A DNA stretch of 64,000 bases, taken from NCBI GenBank assembly GCA_014843695.1, contig CM026386.1:90193955-90257954 (forward strand), read 5' to 3'. Made by a program: the position numbers and the translations under genes. How positions within the stretch are numbered: position 1 is the stretch's first letter; each line of letters opens with the position of its first letter. Origin of the DNA: Archivesica marissinica (Eukaryota; Mollusca; Bivalvia; Venerida; Vesicomyidae). This document shows, one piece after another, positions 24,978-37,586 of the stretch. The notes under the pieces were generated by a model, which saw nothing but the letters and a program-made list of their open reading frames with translations, was not told the DNA's origin and did not search any database.

Positions 24978-27541
24978 TGAGAGTCACTACAAGGGTATTT
25001 TGCAATAATTGCTGGCTTAATTCTAGAATTTAGCCACTAGTTGTACTTATAGAATGATAATGTGTGGACCTTTTCCTAACGAGACCCTAGGTTTTGGGTC
25101 AAGGGGTCCCCCAAAATTCAAGATGGCCGCCAAGTTGGCCGCCGTTTTTGCAGTGTCAGTGAGTTAGATATATAACTGTATTATACTTTTATTACTTGAC
25201 AGATTTAAATCAAATTAAATGGATATCATAGATATTAAATGCATGCTTAAACTGAAATACATTGTGGGTGTTCATTGGTCAAAGTCAAGGTCATAGTCAA
25301 GGTCAAATGGTGACATTTACATAAAAAAACACATTTTTACCATGCATAAGTACCTTTATTTTGAAAACTATTGGTTTAAATAGTATGTTATTTACATTAA
25401 TGTAATGCATTATATATGCCCTTTAATGTGATGTGTTGATTACTGACTTCAGTTTTGTATCCATAGATATACAAGATGATTTCCAAGTTGGCCGCCATTT
25501 TCCCAGTGGAATCCAAATATGTATTGTGCAATATAATGGTTATATATTTTTTTCTTTGTAGATTAAAATCTAACTGGGACATCTTCCTGCGAAAAGATAA
25601 GAACAAGAATGAATTATTTGACTTCTTGGCAACTGAATGTAGCAATATGACAGTTCCATATGGAAACTATATCATTTCCACACAAGGGATCATTATCGGA
25701 ACCACAACAATCGAAAATAGAGATTCCATTGCACTATTTTCACATGAGGAAGCAGACAGCAGGCTTCTACTTCACGCAGCTCATGCCGACACATCTGAAA
25801 TGAAGATGCTTATGATTAAGACAGGTGATACTGACGTTATTGTGATAGCTGCCGGAATGTTCAGTAAGTGTGGCTTAGATGAGTTATGGTTTGAATTTGA
25901 CACAGGAAAACTTCTAAGATATATACCCATACACAGCATCGTCACAACTATGGGCTAAGATATTGCGAGGGCATTGTCATGATTCCATACATTTACGGGC
26001 TGCAACCAGGTGTCAGGATTTCTGGGAAAAGGTAAGTGAACAGCTTGGAACACTTTGTTATCATTCCCTCTGGCAGTTCAGGCATTTACAACATTGGGCA
26101 ACACACCAAGTGAAGAGCAGATCAATAACTGTATCCCTGTTGTTGAACGGTTTGTTGTGTTGATGTACGCAGGTCAAGTCAATGTGAAAACACCAATGAT
26201 GTCCGTCATGATCTATTCACACGGAAAATCCGTGCTATAGGTGATATACCATCAACATCTGCTGCTCTTTACCAGCACACACAGCGTGCAGCCTACCAGG
26301 CAGGCTACTGCTGGGATCAAGCACTATGTCCATCGCCAACACTACCATCTCCAGCAGAACATGGATGGACAAAGGAAGCCGACCTACACTGACCATGGAA
26401 ACCACGTTGTTACCAGCATCAAACTCCTGCATGGAATTATTGAAGTGTGGCTGTGACAAGGATAAGGGTTGTCGTGGTCGATGTAAATGTGTGAGGGTTG
26501 AGCTTCCATACACCGCTTTATGTAAATGCAATGGACACTGTGATAGGCTTTAAGTACAATTGTATCACTGATGGCCTTTGAATTGTAAAACAAGGTTTCA
26601 CAATTAAGAATCTACGCCACCTGATCTACGCTCAATATCTGTTTCCTCAGGTTCGAAATATATACTCATGCCGGATTGCGTTATTGTTGAAACCGACATG
26701 CAATTCTGCTCCCGCCAGGATTCGAATAAGGCCAGTGATTTATTTAACATTATACCACAGTGCTTCCTGGCCATGAACAGTGTTAAATATGATATCTGAA
26801 TGGCATTATACGTAGTACCATTCATATTCATGTCAGTGTTGTATTTTTATTACACACATTATAAGTTTAATTTGGCGGCCATATTGGCGGTCATATTGGT
26901 TATTAGTCGCCATTATGGTGAAACCTACCTAACTTTAAATAATATACCATAGTATAATTATATAAAGCGATATTATGCATATATTAAAAAGAAAATATGT
27001 TAATAGAAGTAGTTACTGTATAGACTACTTTCACCATACATGTTAACAAAACGTCCATCTTATGAACCACCATTTATTACCATGGCAATATATTATGTGA
27101 TAGCAGTACTCTATTTCAAAGATAAAGTGTGCTCTAAGTTGATGTGCAAATCAGTATAATATTTAATATAAATAATCCAACACAATCATAATTATATATG
27201 TTAAAATAAATTTCTTCAAATTTAGAGCATGTGACCTTGAAAATGACATTGACCTTGACATTAGATCATCATTGACGGCTTTCAGTTTTTGAACATTTCC
27301 TTTCAGAACAGGATGCTATTATTTGTATTTGTTTATATGTGCTAATAAATAAGAAATACAACTATTTATATATTTATCAATAAATGCCGGCCATCTTGGC
27401 GGCCATCTTGGATTTTGGGGGACCCCTTGACCCAGAGTCTAGGGTCTCGTTGGAAAGATAGTCGCATGTCATCATACTATCACCATGCAAAGTGGCTAAA
27501 TTCTAGAATTAAACGAGCAATTATTCTTATAGTGACTCTCA
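24978..27541 (+). mobile_element. 2.56-kb TIR DNA transposon with TTAA-like flanks
   Basis: Inverted termini begin TGAGAGTCACTA at 24978 and end in its complement at 27541. They extend about 150-170 bp and include the shared blocks TTCTAGAATT(T/A)AGCCACT, AACGAGACCCTAG, TCAAGGGGTCCCCCAAAAT and AAGATGGCCGCC. The flanks are TTAG (24974-24977) and TTAA (27542-27545), consistent with a TTAA target site with one change, as in the Kolobok or piggyBac superfamilies. I could not recognise a transposase; the only gene visible is the broken PIN/CXC gene inside. Subterminal GGCCGCCAT motifs recur at about 25489 and 26873. Confidence 0.85.
25562..26553 (+). pseudogene. PIN/FEN1-like nuclease-CXC protein, C-terminal half, broken
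   Basis: Carried inside the TIR element at 24978-27541. It opens after a good acceptor (TTTCTTTGTAG, ending 25561). Visible blocks, in order, are: SHEEADSRLL with the acidic D-x-D of PIN-type nucleases, GDTDVIVIA, a TGC-containing FHTFTGC block, a conserved VERFVVLMYAG block, PSTSAALYQH in another frame, and a terminal cysteine-rich stretch (about 26436-26545: C-x-C, C-x3-C-x-C, C-x-C) like a tesmin/TSO1 CXC domain. It is interrupted by stops at about 25956 and later, and by several frame changes (near 26000-26060, 26200 and 26390). The N-terminal zinc-binding part seen in the relative at 34240-36675 is absent, so this looks like an internally deleted, dead copy. Function in transposition is unknown. 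Confidence 0.7.
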
Positions 27542-28164
27542 TTAAGTGGAGTGCCGTTCATATACCATCCACTGACAGGTAACAACATATCAAGTCTAAT
27601 ATGATTTCCATTAATAGTTGTCACGATAGGCTCCAGACAAATATCTATGAAATTGCAAGTCAGGGAAGCTAATATACTAACAAGCTTGACCCAAGTATTT
27701 GGGAGAAGTCACTCCCCCCCGAAGGCTTAGGGACTAGTGGGACAATTTAGAGAGAAATGGTGAAGAGTCTGACTTCGACTTTTCCCCAACTGCAAAATTA
27801 ATAGCGAAATCGTATTTGGTCGAAAGTTGCATGATATAGGGATCTAGTAACTATTGTATGTAGAAAAGCTTTCACTAATGTAATGGGGCATTGTGTTTAT
27901 ATAATGTTGATCCTAAACAGAACTAGTATACATTTACTAAACATTTGCGATAATGCATTATTCGTTTCATCTTTCATTTTTAGAATTATGAAATTAATTT
28001 GACGAGTATGCATGTCTTTAGAAAGGAAATATGTTGTATATACAATTAATCCGGTTTATATACATGTTAATGGTGTACCATTGGTAGTTTGTAGAACAAT
28101 TAGTATTAAATTTCTTTCATATATTAATAAAATCCCAAAATATTGACAACAAAAACACACACAA

Positions 28165-28345
28165 ACAAGAGGAGTATGTGAGATGGTAAGATGGTCGCCA
28201 GATCGGACAGGTGGGTTTTCTCAGGGTACTCCGGTTTCCTTCCACACGAATGAACAAATATACGCTTTCATCCGCCAACCACAGTGATTAATATAAGTTG
28301 TTAGAACTTGCTTCGTTGTAAAATAAATAAAGTTTAATCTAAACA
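28165..28345 (+). repeat. SINE with GGGTACTCCGG core
   Basis: Contains GATCGGACAGGTGGGTTTTC, GGGTACTCCGGTTTCCTTCC and a tail GTTGTAAAATAAATAAAG that resembles LINE 3' ends. A fragment lies inverted at 2655-2712. I see no clear tRNA head in this copy. Confidence 0.6.
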
Positions 28346-29121
28346 AGAGGAATAACTCAAGAAATGCAAGCAATTTATAATAGCGCCTGTTCAAAATAAT
28401 TGTCTGTTAGTTCATAGTGTGCATGTATTTGCAGAACGGCTGTCAAACAATAGTTCGTAGTCCATTCAATCATTGCTTCCTGTAAACAAGCTTGCATGGT
28501 TCTACGACTGGCTACCAATTGTATACATATACGGCACCGGTAATAATGGTAAATAAATCTTATAAAAGTAGACATGGCCACATAACGTTACCATGACCCA
28601 GTAATTCTGCACAAATAGCTTTGGGAATTTCCAGCAAATTGATTCTTTATTAGCCAATTTTGGTCAATGGCTAAATTGGTGATTGCTAGTTCATGCTCAC
28701 TTAGGGCCTACCTGCCATCGAACACTGATTGTTATAAATTGGTATCTCGTATCATATAGCATTGATGCTTTGCATAACATCATCTGACTAATTATGTTAA
28801 TTAGGCTGTAAATTATGTAAGGCTGTTTTATATCGGCATCAGTGATTGGCTATACGTATTGGTGGTATTAAGTTTAGTATCTGGATATCTATGCTGCGCG
28901 AAGTGTATTTCAAGTCTGTCAAATGACATACGGATTACACTTAATTAGCAAGTATATCCTCCAGAAATAAGGCGAAATGTATGTCGCCCTTATGTCGATT
29001 GATGGCGAAGTTACGGAAATTAAAGCGACTGGTTATTTTGTCCAAATCGGCATGTGGCCTGAGCCCTGCTAACACACATGAATCCAAATTTTAAATTAAT
29101 ATTGAAGCCACCAAATCTTAC

Positions 29122-29356
29122 CTGCTAGCTTGTAAGTTCCGGTAGTTGTTACTGTGATATCGTGACCAGTGGCATCTGCATGATTGACAACTACTTGAAA
29201 AAAATATGCCTCTCCACTAGAGTCTTCTTCAATAGTTAGAGTTTGTGACACCGTTTCTACTCCAGCGCCACCGCAATCTCCAGTGGAACATCCAGTTGCA
29301 TCAGTTAGTTTAGCACTGGGTGAAGTGGTGTCATACGGTTGAGCGGTTTCGCCGGA
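29122..29356 (-). CDS. Ig-like domain exon (second half of a domain)
   Basis: The exon has acceptor CAATCTTTCAG and donor GCAG/gtaaga, phase 0 in and phase 1 out, 235 bp. It encodes about 78 residues with LTIEEDSSGEAYFFQVVVNH and HDITVTTTGTYKLA, a beta-strand pattern typical of the second half of an Ig-like fold, and two nearby cysteines (GCSTGDCG). Its phase-0 start matches the phase-0 end of the exon at 53643-53767, so the two exons would together encode one domain. The intron between them is about 24 kb and contains the Polinton, the PIN/CXC pseudogene, SINEs and a LINE remnant. The protein is probably an extracellular or membrane Ig-superfamily member; the exact gene is not recognised. 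Confidence 0.75.
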
Positions 29357-29954
29357 CTGAAAGATTGAAATTACAAAATTCAGTGGATTTCTGTTTCTTA
29401 CATTTGACAGTTTTTGACAAGAGACCAAATTGTAAATATTGCATCAAGGTTATCGCCAGACAGAGCTTATTTTTTCCAATATATTTATACAGTATAATGT
29501 CACTATGGCGTGTATTTACGGTTATCACAAACTTGAGATGAAATCCCTGGTTTACCCTCTATTTACTATTTACATTAAAACATTTATTTCGTACTGATAT
29601 ACCGAATACCATCAAATAGAAAATGCTGACCTCCTTTGTTCATCAACAAATGATATTGCAAGTATTCTTTACACACACTAAATAACAATTACACAGGTTT
29701 TCCATTCTTTATTAATACATTTGAAACAGATCAGTATCATATGTGTATTAACCATACATGTTTTATTGTTAATATTTAGCATCATTCAAATCTATCAACT
29801 AGTTTGAACATCACGATATATATGATATTGTATACAGTGGAATGGGCACATCGCCCTTTTGCCTTTTTAAATCTTTGTTTTTTAAACCTTTTTAACAGAT
29901 GAGGGCATTTGGGCGGGGTAGACCTATATAACTTGGAACTCATCCACCCTTTTC

Positions 29955-30070
29955 ACCAATATGTACAAAGCGAGACCTCGGCATAAAGTCTCATCCGAAA
30001 GACTATGAAATGAGTAATTTTAGTATTACAAGTCCAGTGTGTTAACAAATGGACCATTGGGTCCGCTAAT
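29955..30070 (-). repeat. Decayed tRNA-Thr SINE fragment, minus strand
   Basis: The minus strand keeps parts of the head (AACACACTGGACTTGTAAT) and GTCTTTCGGATGAGACTTTA of the Thr SINE body, then stops. Confidence 0.6.
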
Positions 30071-30284
30071 ATGGACATACGATCACTAATAAGGCTATTT
30101 GCATGTGGAGTAAACGGCTAACCAACATATGTAAGCGGCATAAACACCTGCCAATAATGTCAAAGTGTTGATTTGTTCACACCTGCGGATCAGCGTGTGG
30201 ATTATTGGTAAAATAATTACAGTTTCTCGAACATTGAAAGGAAAAATTGGCGATGATTTGGTTGTGTGTTTGGGTTTTACGCAT

Positions 30285-30425
30285 GCATCAGTACCATTTT
30301 GGGCCATATCGTCGGCAGGCACTTTACCTAACACCAACACATGTCCTGGGGCAAGCTCCAGCGGTTAACTAGTACTTGATTCATCAATATCCTTAAGAAA
30401 CTGCCAACATTTTGAATGAGTAATT
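30285..30425. repeat. Unclassified dispersed repeat, third copy
   Basis: Shares GCATCAGTACCA, GGGCCAT, CTCCAGCGGTTAAC and AAGAAACTGCCAAC blocks with 3105-3245, and more weakly with 955-1135. Confidence 0.5.
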
Positions 30426-30892
30426 AAATGTGTATTATGTCAGTGAAATGTTACTCGTACAAGATACTGTATATTCCCGGCCTTAAGTCGAGCGTCAAAT
30501 TCTGGCCTGAAAATGCTGATTTGAATCTGGTTCCTTCAATAAGTTGAGGGTACTTTGATGGTTTTCTCTCTCATTTTTCAATGAAACTGACCAACATTTG
30601 AGATATCTGGTTGACTTTATTTAATTACAAAATCATAAACAAAATACACTGATACAACATTTATAAAGTTTGTTTATCAGTTTTACTATGGTTTATAATG
30701 TAAAGGAAATTGTTATATTATATCAAATAAAAGAAAGAAACATACATAAATAATGTTCTCATCCATAAGTTGACATAGTACCTGCATCATATTTCTGGTG
30801 AGAAAAAGGTCGACTTATGGCCAGGAATATACAGTAACAGTAAAATACTGTTATCCATGTAACATCATAATAATAATTAGCGTTAAATAAAG

Positions 30893-30920
30893 TAGCGACG
30901 ATAAATAAACGTAAAAATAC
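30893..30920 (+). repeat. SINE 3' tail fragment
   Basis: Only the tail motif GTAGCGACGATAAATAAACG of the Thr SINE is left. Confidence 0.5.
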
Positions 30921-31389
30921 AAACAAACAAAAACAACAACATATAATAGCATACAATACATCAACATTTTATAATACCAAAATTATTAATCTCAAATGAC
31001 AATGAAAAGGTAATGAATATTCTCATTTAGCTCAAAAGCAAGCATGGCGTGGTATGTTTTTATGCTTTTGTATTTATCAGTGACAATGAAAAAAGGTAAT
31101 GAATATTCTCATTTAGCTCAAAAACAAGCATGGCGTGGTATGTTTTTTATGCTTTTGTATTGATCAGTATAGTGTGGAAATAGCCAATTTTGACAATGAA
31201 AAGGTAATGAATATTCTCACAGAAAATGAAAAAATTCTGATGATAATGTATGCCAATATTCTTATTTTCGCAAAGCCAAAAAAAGCAGAGCTGTAAACAA
31301 TAAACAATGGTGACAATTTTTTCACATAGAATATTTTAATTGATATGCATGCACAGCTGCTAGTTTTCATCAAGGAATCATTTGATGAA

Positions 31390-32110
31390 CAATATATTAA
31401 ACTGAGCGCTCACTAATCGCACTGTTTAGATGTGGTATTTTTCCTCTACGAATTGAAACTGGTCGGCATGTGGGAGAAACCCCAGAGCAAAGACTATGCA
31501 AATTTTGTGATATGCAAGTGACTGAACATGAGATACCCATTTTGACCAATTGTTTATTTTATGAAGACATATTAGACATGAACTATTTGGTGATGCTTAT
31601 AATGAACAATATATTCGTATGACATGTGATAGCAAAATGGTATACGTGATTACCAATTACCCAAGAAAAGTCTCTAAATATCTAGTGAAAGCGTATATTA
31701 GAAGAAGAAACCGTATTTATAGATGATATTATAGATTATCTGATTTGTTGTTTTGTGCATACTGCTCAACCAAACTTTGCACAATGAAACCTGGACTAGT
31801 TATGTCCCATGTTGTATGCCGTTAGTTCTATTAAAACATCACTGATATTTCACAAGACTGATTTATGGTCCTAGATTCTTCAGAGAAGAAACGAAGTGGA
31901 ACATATGTGTCCCTTAGCCACTTTTCTAGTTTTGATATAAATACTCTAATCGACTATTTTTTTTGTCAGAGAAATAATTATTGTTGTATGTGTTTTATCA
32001 TGTGATGTGTTTCTAGTATTATATTTGTAAGTGACTTATAGGCCCATTTGGTCGGGTGTATTTAATTGTATAATTTATATGTAAATAGTGTATGAAATGT
32101 ACACAGATCA
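31390..32110 (+). pseudogene. LINE 3' end remnant
   Basis: Plus-strand reading after about 31405 gives FRCGIFPLRIETGRHVGETP and then EQRLCKFC, the familiar late-ORF2 pattern (L-x-I-E-T-G-R ... R-L-C-x-x-C) of invertebrate non-LTR elements. A stop follows within 60 codons, and the frame is lost before a 3'-UTR-like tail ending near 32110 (GACTTATAGGCCCATTTGG). No endonuclease or RT core is present: a 5'-truncated fossil. Confidence 0.72.
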
Positions 32111-32214
32111 CTATAATATACAAATTATTTAATTACTATATGCAATATTAAATGCAGGCTAAACTCATTTTCTAGTTTTTTTATGTATGTTTAAAAGGAA
32201 TTTTTAAGATGATT

Positions 32215-32500
32215 TTTGACAGATATGTAGTCCAATGGTAACACGCTGGGCAGGTAATCCAGGGATCGCAGGTTCGATCCCCCGTCTAACCCTAATACAA
32301 GTAACAGTCTTTAAGATGGGACGTTAAACCGAGGTCTCGTGTCGGTGCTGTACACCGTGCATATAAAAGAACCAGAGGAGATTCTGGAATGAGTCTCTGT
32401 CATTGCAATATCCTCCAAAAATCTAAAATGACTAATCTCTTCAGGAGTCATCGCTCATATGGGTAACCGGTAGCGACAATCAATAAATGTAAAACGCACA
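32215..32500 (+). repeat. tRNA-Thr-derived SINE, full length
   Basis: Head with TAGTCCAATGGTAACACGC, box B GGTTCGATCCCCCGTCTAAC, the standard body, and tail GGTAGCGACAATCAATAAATG. Confidence 0.88.
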
Positions 32501-33899
32501 AACAAATGTTGAGGTCCAAATCTGGCTCAGTTTTGTGTACACGGTACTACTCTTCAATTGCTCATAACTCGACGACGAGCACACGGTGACCAACTAGTTT
32601 TAATATATTTTCATATATGAAATATATAAGATCCCCATTGTCGAATTCATCTGTCAATCATAAAAATCGCTCGTGAACAAATTAATAGGTGGTTGCCTCG
32701 AACTCAACGGGTCCGTGAATAATGGTTCGAGTCATGGGAGATTCGAGTCAGGTATAGTTGTGTGGGTTGACCCATACTATTGACAAATTAAATTGTGTTT
32801 TGGTAGCTTACTGTTATATACTGGTTTATGCAATACACCCAATATATCCTTTAGTCCAGTCAAGGTAGCTGGAATTGGCATCTAAGTGCAAACTAATTGC
32901 AAAAGGATTTATTTTAGCAGTTTTGATTATGATGATATGTGAAGCATCCGACACTAAAAGTTGCAATCTGTACAATAAGCTACAATTGGTCAAAAATGTC
33001 CTAGAAAGAGACTACTGACGAAATATCAGGACATTTATTCTGAGCATTCGGTGTGCAGTAACAGCGTTCCGTAGAATTGCTATTTCAATTCGTTAGATTT
33101 TCTTTACGTTCAATTACATGTATTAGGTAACTAGCCATATTTTATGTAAATGGCATAAATAAAACTAATATGGTTGACACAATAAGACTTTTTCGGGGGT
33201 AAAATTACCCCACCCACTAACAATATTGCTATGCATCAAAGTGGCAGCAAAAGAACATGCGTCTGATTTTCTGATATGAAGGCCGGGTCAAGTGTAATAT
33301 ATTAACAGCTATAGTTACTTGTTATACTGTCAAAACTGGTTAAAATTGCCATATGTAAATAGTGACCACTTTGATACGGCTATTTGATCGATAGTATGCC
33401 AGTTGATCTACACTTTAAATGCACCCGGATGTCGGGTGCCTTGAATTCATGTTGTCAATTAATAATAAATACTCCATTTGCATATGACAAATGCCTATAT
33501 AAGACATTCTGGCATGTGAAATAGAAATGTTCTGCGTTTATAGAGGGTTGAAATACCCCACCCACTATTTATACACGTTAGAACATGTATTTTAACTGGA
33601 TTAAGATTTGAATATAATTCATATTTAAGTAGATCCACACGTACATGTATGCTTTATACAAACTGAATATATTTTTTAAATGTAATGATTGTTTGTTAGT
33701 TAGTTATTCCTACCATTCAAATAGTTGAAATCACGCTGTCGAATATGTACTAGGACTATTATGATCCACATTTTACAACTATATATATATTCTAGAATTG
33801 TCACATAGTTAAAATCATTATATCAATTACACTTACTCGATAGTGAGTGCCAAGAATTCCATATCAACCTTTCAAAAATGTTATATCAGTATCATTATG

Positions 33900-34100
33900 G
33901 AACCAATATATTATAAATAGTCGAAATGTGATATACAAAATCAGATTGTTGGTATCACATATTTGAATATGTGAATCGTATTTATCGAATATGAACTATG
34001 CCTAAGAATCACATATTCAACTATATTATATGATTGTATCAACAATATTGAATAGATGGTATCACTCAAATATGATATCACGCATTCGAATATGTTGGCT
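33900..34100. repeat. Cluster of CATATTCGAATATG-type palindromic words
   Basis: Variants of TCACATATTCGAATATG occur repeatedly and on both strands in this AT-rich stretch (about 33948, 33958, 34008, 34066 and 34085, with an isolated relative near 33740). The periodicity is irregular, so this is a decayed satellite or a group of palindromic sites rather than an ordered array. Confidence 0.5.
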
Positions 34101-34239
34101 CTATGCTTTTGCAAAAGCGATTTTGTCCAAAGGAAAATTTTATCGCGACGGTCAACATATCATCAGTGTGCAATGAAAGCAGAGCCCTTTAGTTTGTAGA
34201 ATGTATCAAACTAGTCATTACCTAAATTCAACTCTCTAA

Positions 34240-36675
34240 CTATTCATCACAACAATTTTCTCCCAACTCCTCGATATGTAATTCAGCAAGAGTAGGCGAA
34301 TTTGAGCAACCAACGCCTCGACAAGCTCCGCACGCCACAGAACACAGTAATCCATGTTTTCGACATGTGCAACGTTTGCTGTCACAGTTTGCTTTGCATT
34401 TACAGCGTATAATGTTCAGAAGACTTTCTGGAGCAGGAGGGAGACTCGTTTTCACTGGCATGAACATTCCACTGACAACTTCCCAACCCCAATCTTCTGG
34501 GCGAAGTTCTTCGGATCCTTTCCACACTTGTATTTGGTAAAAAACACGTAAACTATGAAATCTCAAGGCAGCAGACGTGGGCGGAAGGGTGTGAACCTGT
34601 ACAAATGAAGTATTTGTCATAACCTTTGACGAAAACTTCTTAAACCTGGCTGTGTCCAGACTTTCAGTAAAGTCACTATCAATAAAAAGAATGACTGCTA
34701 ACTCGCCAAATTTTGCAACATCATGCTGTGCAGAACTTTCAATGAAATGTTTGGCAACTTCTCTAAGTTTTGGCTTTTCTCGAATGCATTTAAGAGCAGA
34801 CGTTTTTCCAATGCCATAAATTCGAGATGTTGTGTCACAGCCTGTCATGGCATGAAAGAAAAGAAGAAGATCACATATTTCTCTCGACAGAACATTTTGG
34901 GTCTTTTGAATATCCCATATCTTGTTTCTGTTTACCGCAGTTTGCCTCGAGTCTGATCTGAAGATTATTTGTTTCGAATCTTGCCTCACATAGTAACATA
35001 AGAGAACCAGTAAGTCTGTGTCTTCACCAATAATGAAAGTGTTTTGTGTTGCTGCAAGCTCAAGTGCCACATTGACAATAAGTGTATCTGCATCACTGGA
35101 TGCATATCTGATGGCAATGCCGATTGACGTCAGGAATTCTCCTAGGAGTGTAATAAAGTTTTGTCTGTTGTTCAGGTTTTTCAAAAATACATCTTTCTTT
35201 GATTTGAATGGCGTGTTGTATGTGAATTTAACTTCAGTTCCAACTATACCTTTTCCTCGCCTGTAATGGGTCACGTCTTTTGTAGATGGTTCGTGGGAGT
35301 ATCCATCAAACACCACTGTGACATTTGTGTATTTTCTTTAAATAATTGTGATATTGCTGGCAAATATCACCAAATGTTTTATTCTTTTGCCAGGGAATCT
35401 TTTGTAGGAGGGAACCTCCATCTACCACATAACATGTCTGTGCATCAGATTGTTCCTCTTCATTGCTGAGTCTGCAGTCTCCAAGTGCCCTAATAGCGGC
35501 TGCCAGATTTGACTTCTGTGGCACACGCGGTAATCCATTGCTTTCAAACAAAGCTGATGGAAGGCTACTGAGCTCATACATGAATAGTGTTGAAATATCT
35601 TCAACTTGTCTATCAGCAACTGCTGTTAATCTCTGAAAAAGTAGTTGAGGATCAATTTCTACTGTTTCACCTGTCACCTTAACAGTGTTTTTGTCATTTA
35701 GCGTTATGACCTGCCTATATCTTTTAAATGTGTATTCCTCTGAAGATTTACCAACCATATCTTCAACGGTTCCTTCTCCAATTTCCTTTGCCTTGTCGAC
35801 ATTTACTTTGTCACCCGCAGTAACTCCTGTTTCAATATTCCTCAACGCTGTATCTGTCTCATCAAAAGGAGATCGCTGAAATGTCAACACTTGTTTAGAG
35901 TCCAAGTTATCTTGCTTTCTTTACCAGCAAGTGTACTTATTGAGATCTGATCTCCAAAATGGTCTTTCAGTTTCTTATTTAAGTGTACCTTTGAATATGC
36001 TCGATCCCCACATATATCTTCCATTACTTTGACAAGTTCAGTTAATGTTAACACAGTATCTACATTGTCTTCCATATACCTTAGCACTGCCTGAAATGCC
36101 TCTGATGTGCCAATGCTGGTAGGCCTTACTGGTGTTCTTTTCCTGCTACTAGCTTCACTGTCTGAAAATCAGTTTGGAATGTTATGCAATGTTCGGAAGT
36201 TAACATTGCAACTTTGATGGTATACAGCATCAGCAGCTGGTAAGTCAATAGCTAGTGCGAGCCTACCCATAACGTCGTGAGACCACTCGTCATTCCTGTC
36301 AATACACTTCTGTTTTATTGCATCCTGGAAGTCAAAGGTACGGACAGGATATGCATCAATACTATGTTTTCCCCTACTCAACTTCACACCTTGACCACAG
36401 AAAAGGCACTTATTCTTAAAGTCAAAAGAAAAACACGATCTAGTTGCTGGCTTCTCATCACTGGTAATGTCACTACTAGAAGTTGCGATGGTTGTATTTC
36501 TATAATGGATATAATCTCTTCGACACTCGACATGCACCACTTGTCCTCTAGTTACACTAATATCTTGTTTTCTTTCGAGGCTAGCTTTATTTATCTCTTC
36601 GCAACCTTTTGCTCGAAGCTTGACTGTCGGTGTGCTACCGTCCAAAACCGTTTTGCAGATTGGACAGACATCCAT
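34240..36675 (-). pseudogene. PIN/FEN1-like nuclease with N-terminal zinc cluster and CXC domain, broken
   Basis: About 810 codons read from ATG at 36675. The first block (36675-36169) has two metal-binding-like clusters: C4, C7, C25, H48, C51 and C90, C93, H104, C124, H153, C156. The last block (35316-34240) has acidic pairs D75/D77 and D99/D101, then GCD (159-161) followed by GIGKTSALKCI (168-178), which resembles the helix-hairpin motif of FEN1/XPG nucleases. A CXC-type cysteine cluster lies at residues 305-337. It is broken by an in-frame TGA near 36169 and by frame changes near 35890 and 35310. The family is one I know as a multi-copy, uncharacterised gene of marine invertebrates; the half-length relative at 25562-26553 sits in a TIR transposon, so a mobile origin is likely. 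The nuclease assignment is my inference from motifs. No TIRs were found around this copy. Confidence 0.75.
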
Positions 36676-37580
36676 CTACAATATACATAAAAAGGAGAAT
36701 TGTATTCCAGACTTTGGCGTACGAATCAAGCTTTCGACGATCGAATGAAGCAAGAAAAATGTGTGTAAATGTGGCACATACACGCTTCCGTATTTTTTGG
36801 AAATTGAGCAGCATTTTTATTAATTCACGCTGTTCAAAAATCAATACTGATTAAATTCGTGTACAAGTAAGGTGATGATGATTTTCACATGGTATACAAT
36901 TGATACTTGGCATATGTTTCAACTTACCACAGTTTACACCAAATAAAAGGTCAATTCAAAATGCAGCACTTGTCGCGAAAACACGTTATTCTTAGTAATT
37001 ATTAAATTTGTATAGGACTGGTTAATGTTTTGCTTCTTGAACGGTTATCATAGTAAAATAATATAAACTACATTTAAAACTTACCCTCTTCTTATTGTAA
37101 AGCAATACGGCTTTTCAGGGGTCCACTCTTGACACTTCCGCGTTTGTTTTTAAATAATATATCGCGCGTGCATACTTAAAAGGAGATTGAAGAGTATTCG
37201 GTATGGTGGGCTTTGTATGCCATCTTTGCATTTTAAGATTTTGCAAGATTTCACCGCCAGTTTTTTCCAATTTTAGCTCCATCTGTAAAGTGCAACTTTT
37301 TTTGTATGACTAATATGCATATGAACTTTCATCCAGTATGAAAATACAGACTTTTGCAATTAGTTTGAACGTATATTTATCTTGATTGGACTACTTCTCT
37401 CGTGGTTTGATATGAATCCATGTTTATACGAATGTGTTTCATAATAATATTGACACCATTTTTAAGTTTTTATATTTATATACATGTTATGAATTGCAGT
37501 GACGAGTGGTTTAAATTTACATATACTGAGGTAATGTTATGCATTTCATCTCATAACATGGACTTAAAGGCCTTCTTCTC

Positions 37581-37586
37581 TACGGG
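37581..37586. repeat. Polinton target-site duplication, left
   Basis: TACGGG immediately precedes the left TIR. The identical six bases follow the right TIR at 52336-52341. Six-base duplications are characteristic of Polinton/Maverick integration. Confidence 0.95.

Noticed and set aside
34354..35879. Plus-strand frames opposite the PIN/CXC gene
   Set aside because: These are shadows of the minus-strand gene, which has recognisable motifs in order.
36700..37580. TIRs around the 34240-36675 gene
   Set aside because: I compared the flanks (33.9-34.2 kb and 36.7-37.5 kb) with each other and with the ends of the 24978 element and saw no inverted match.
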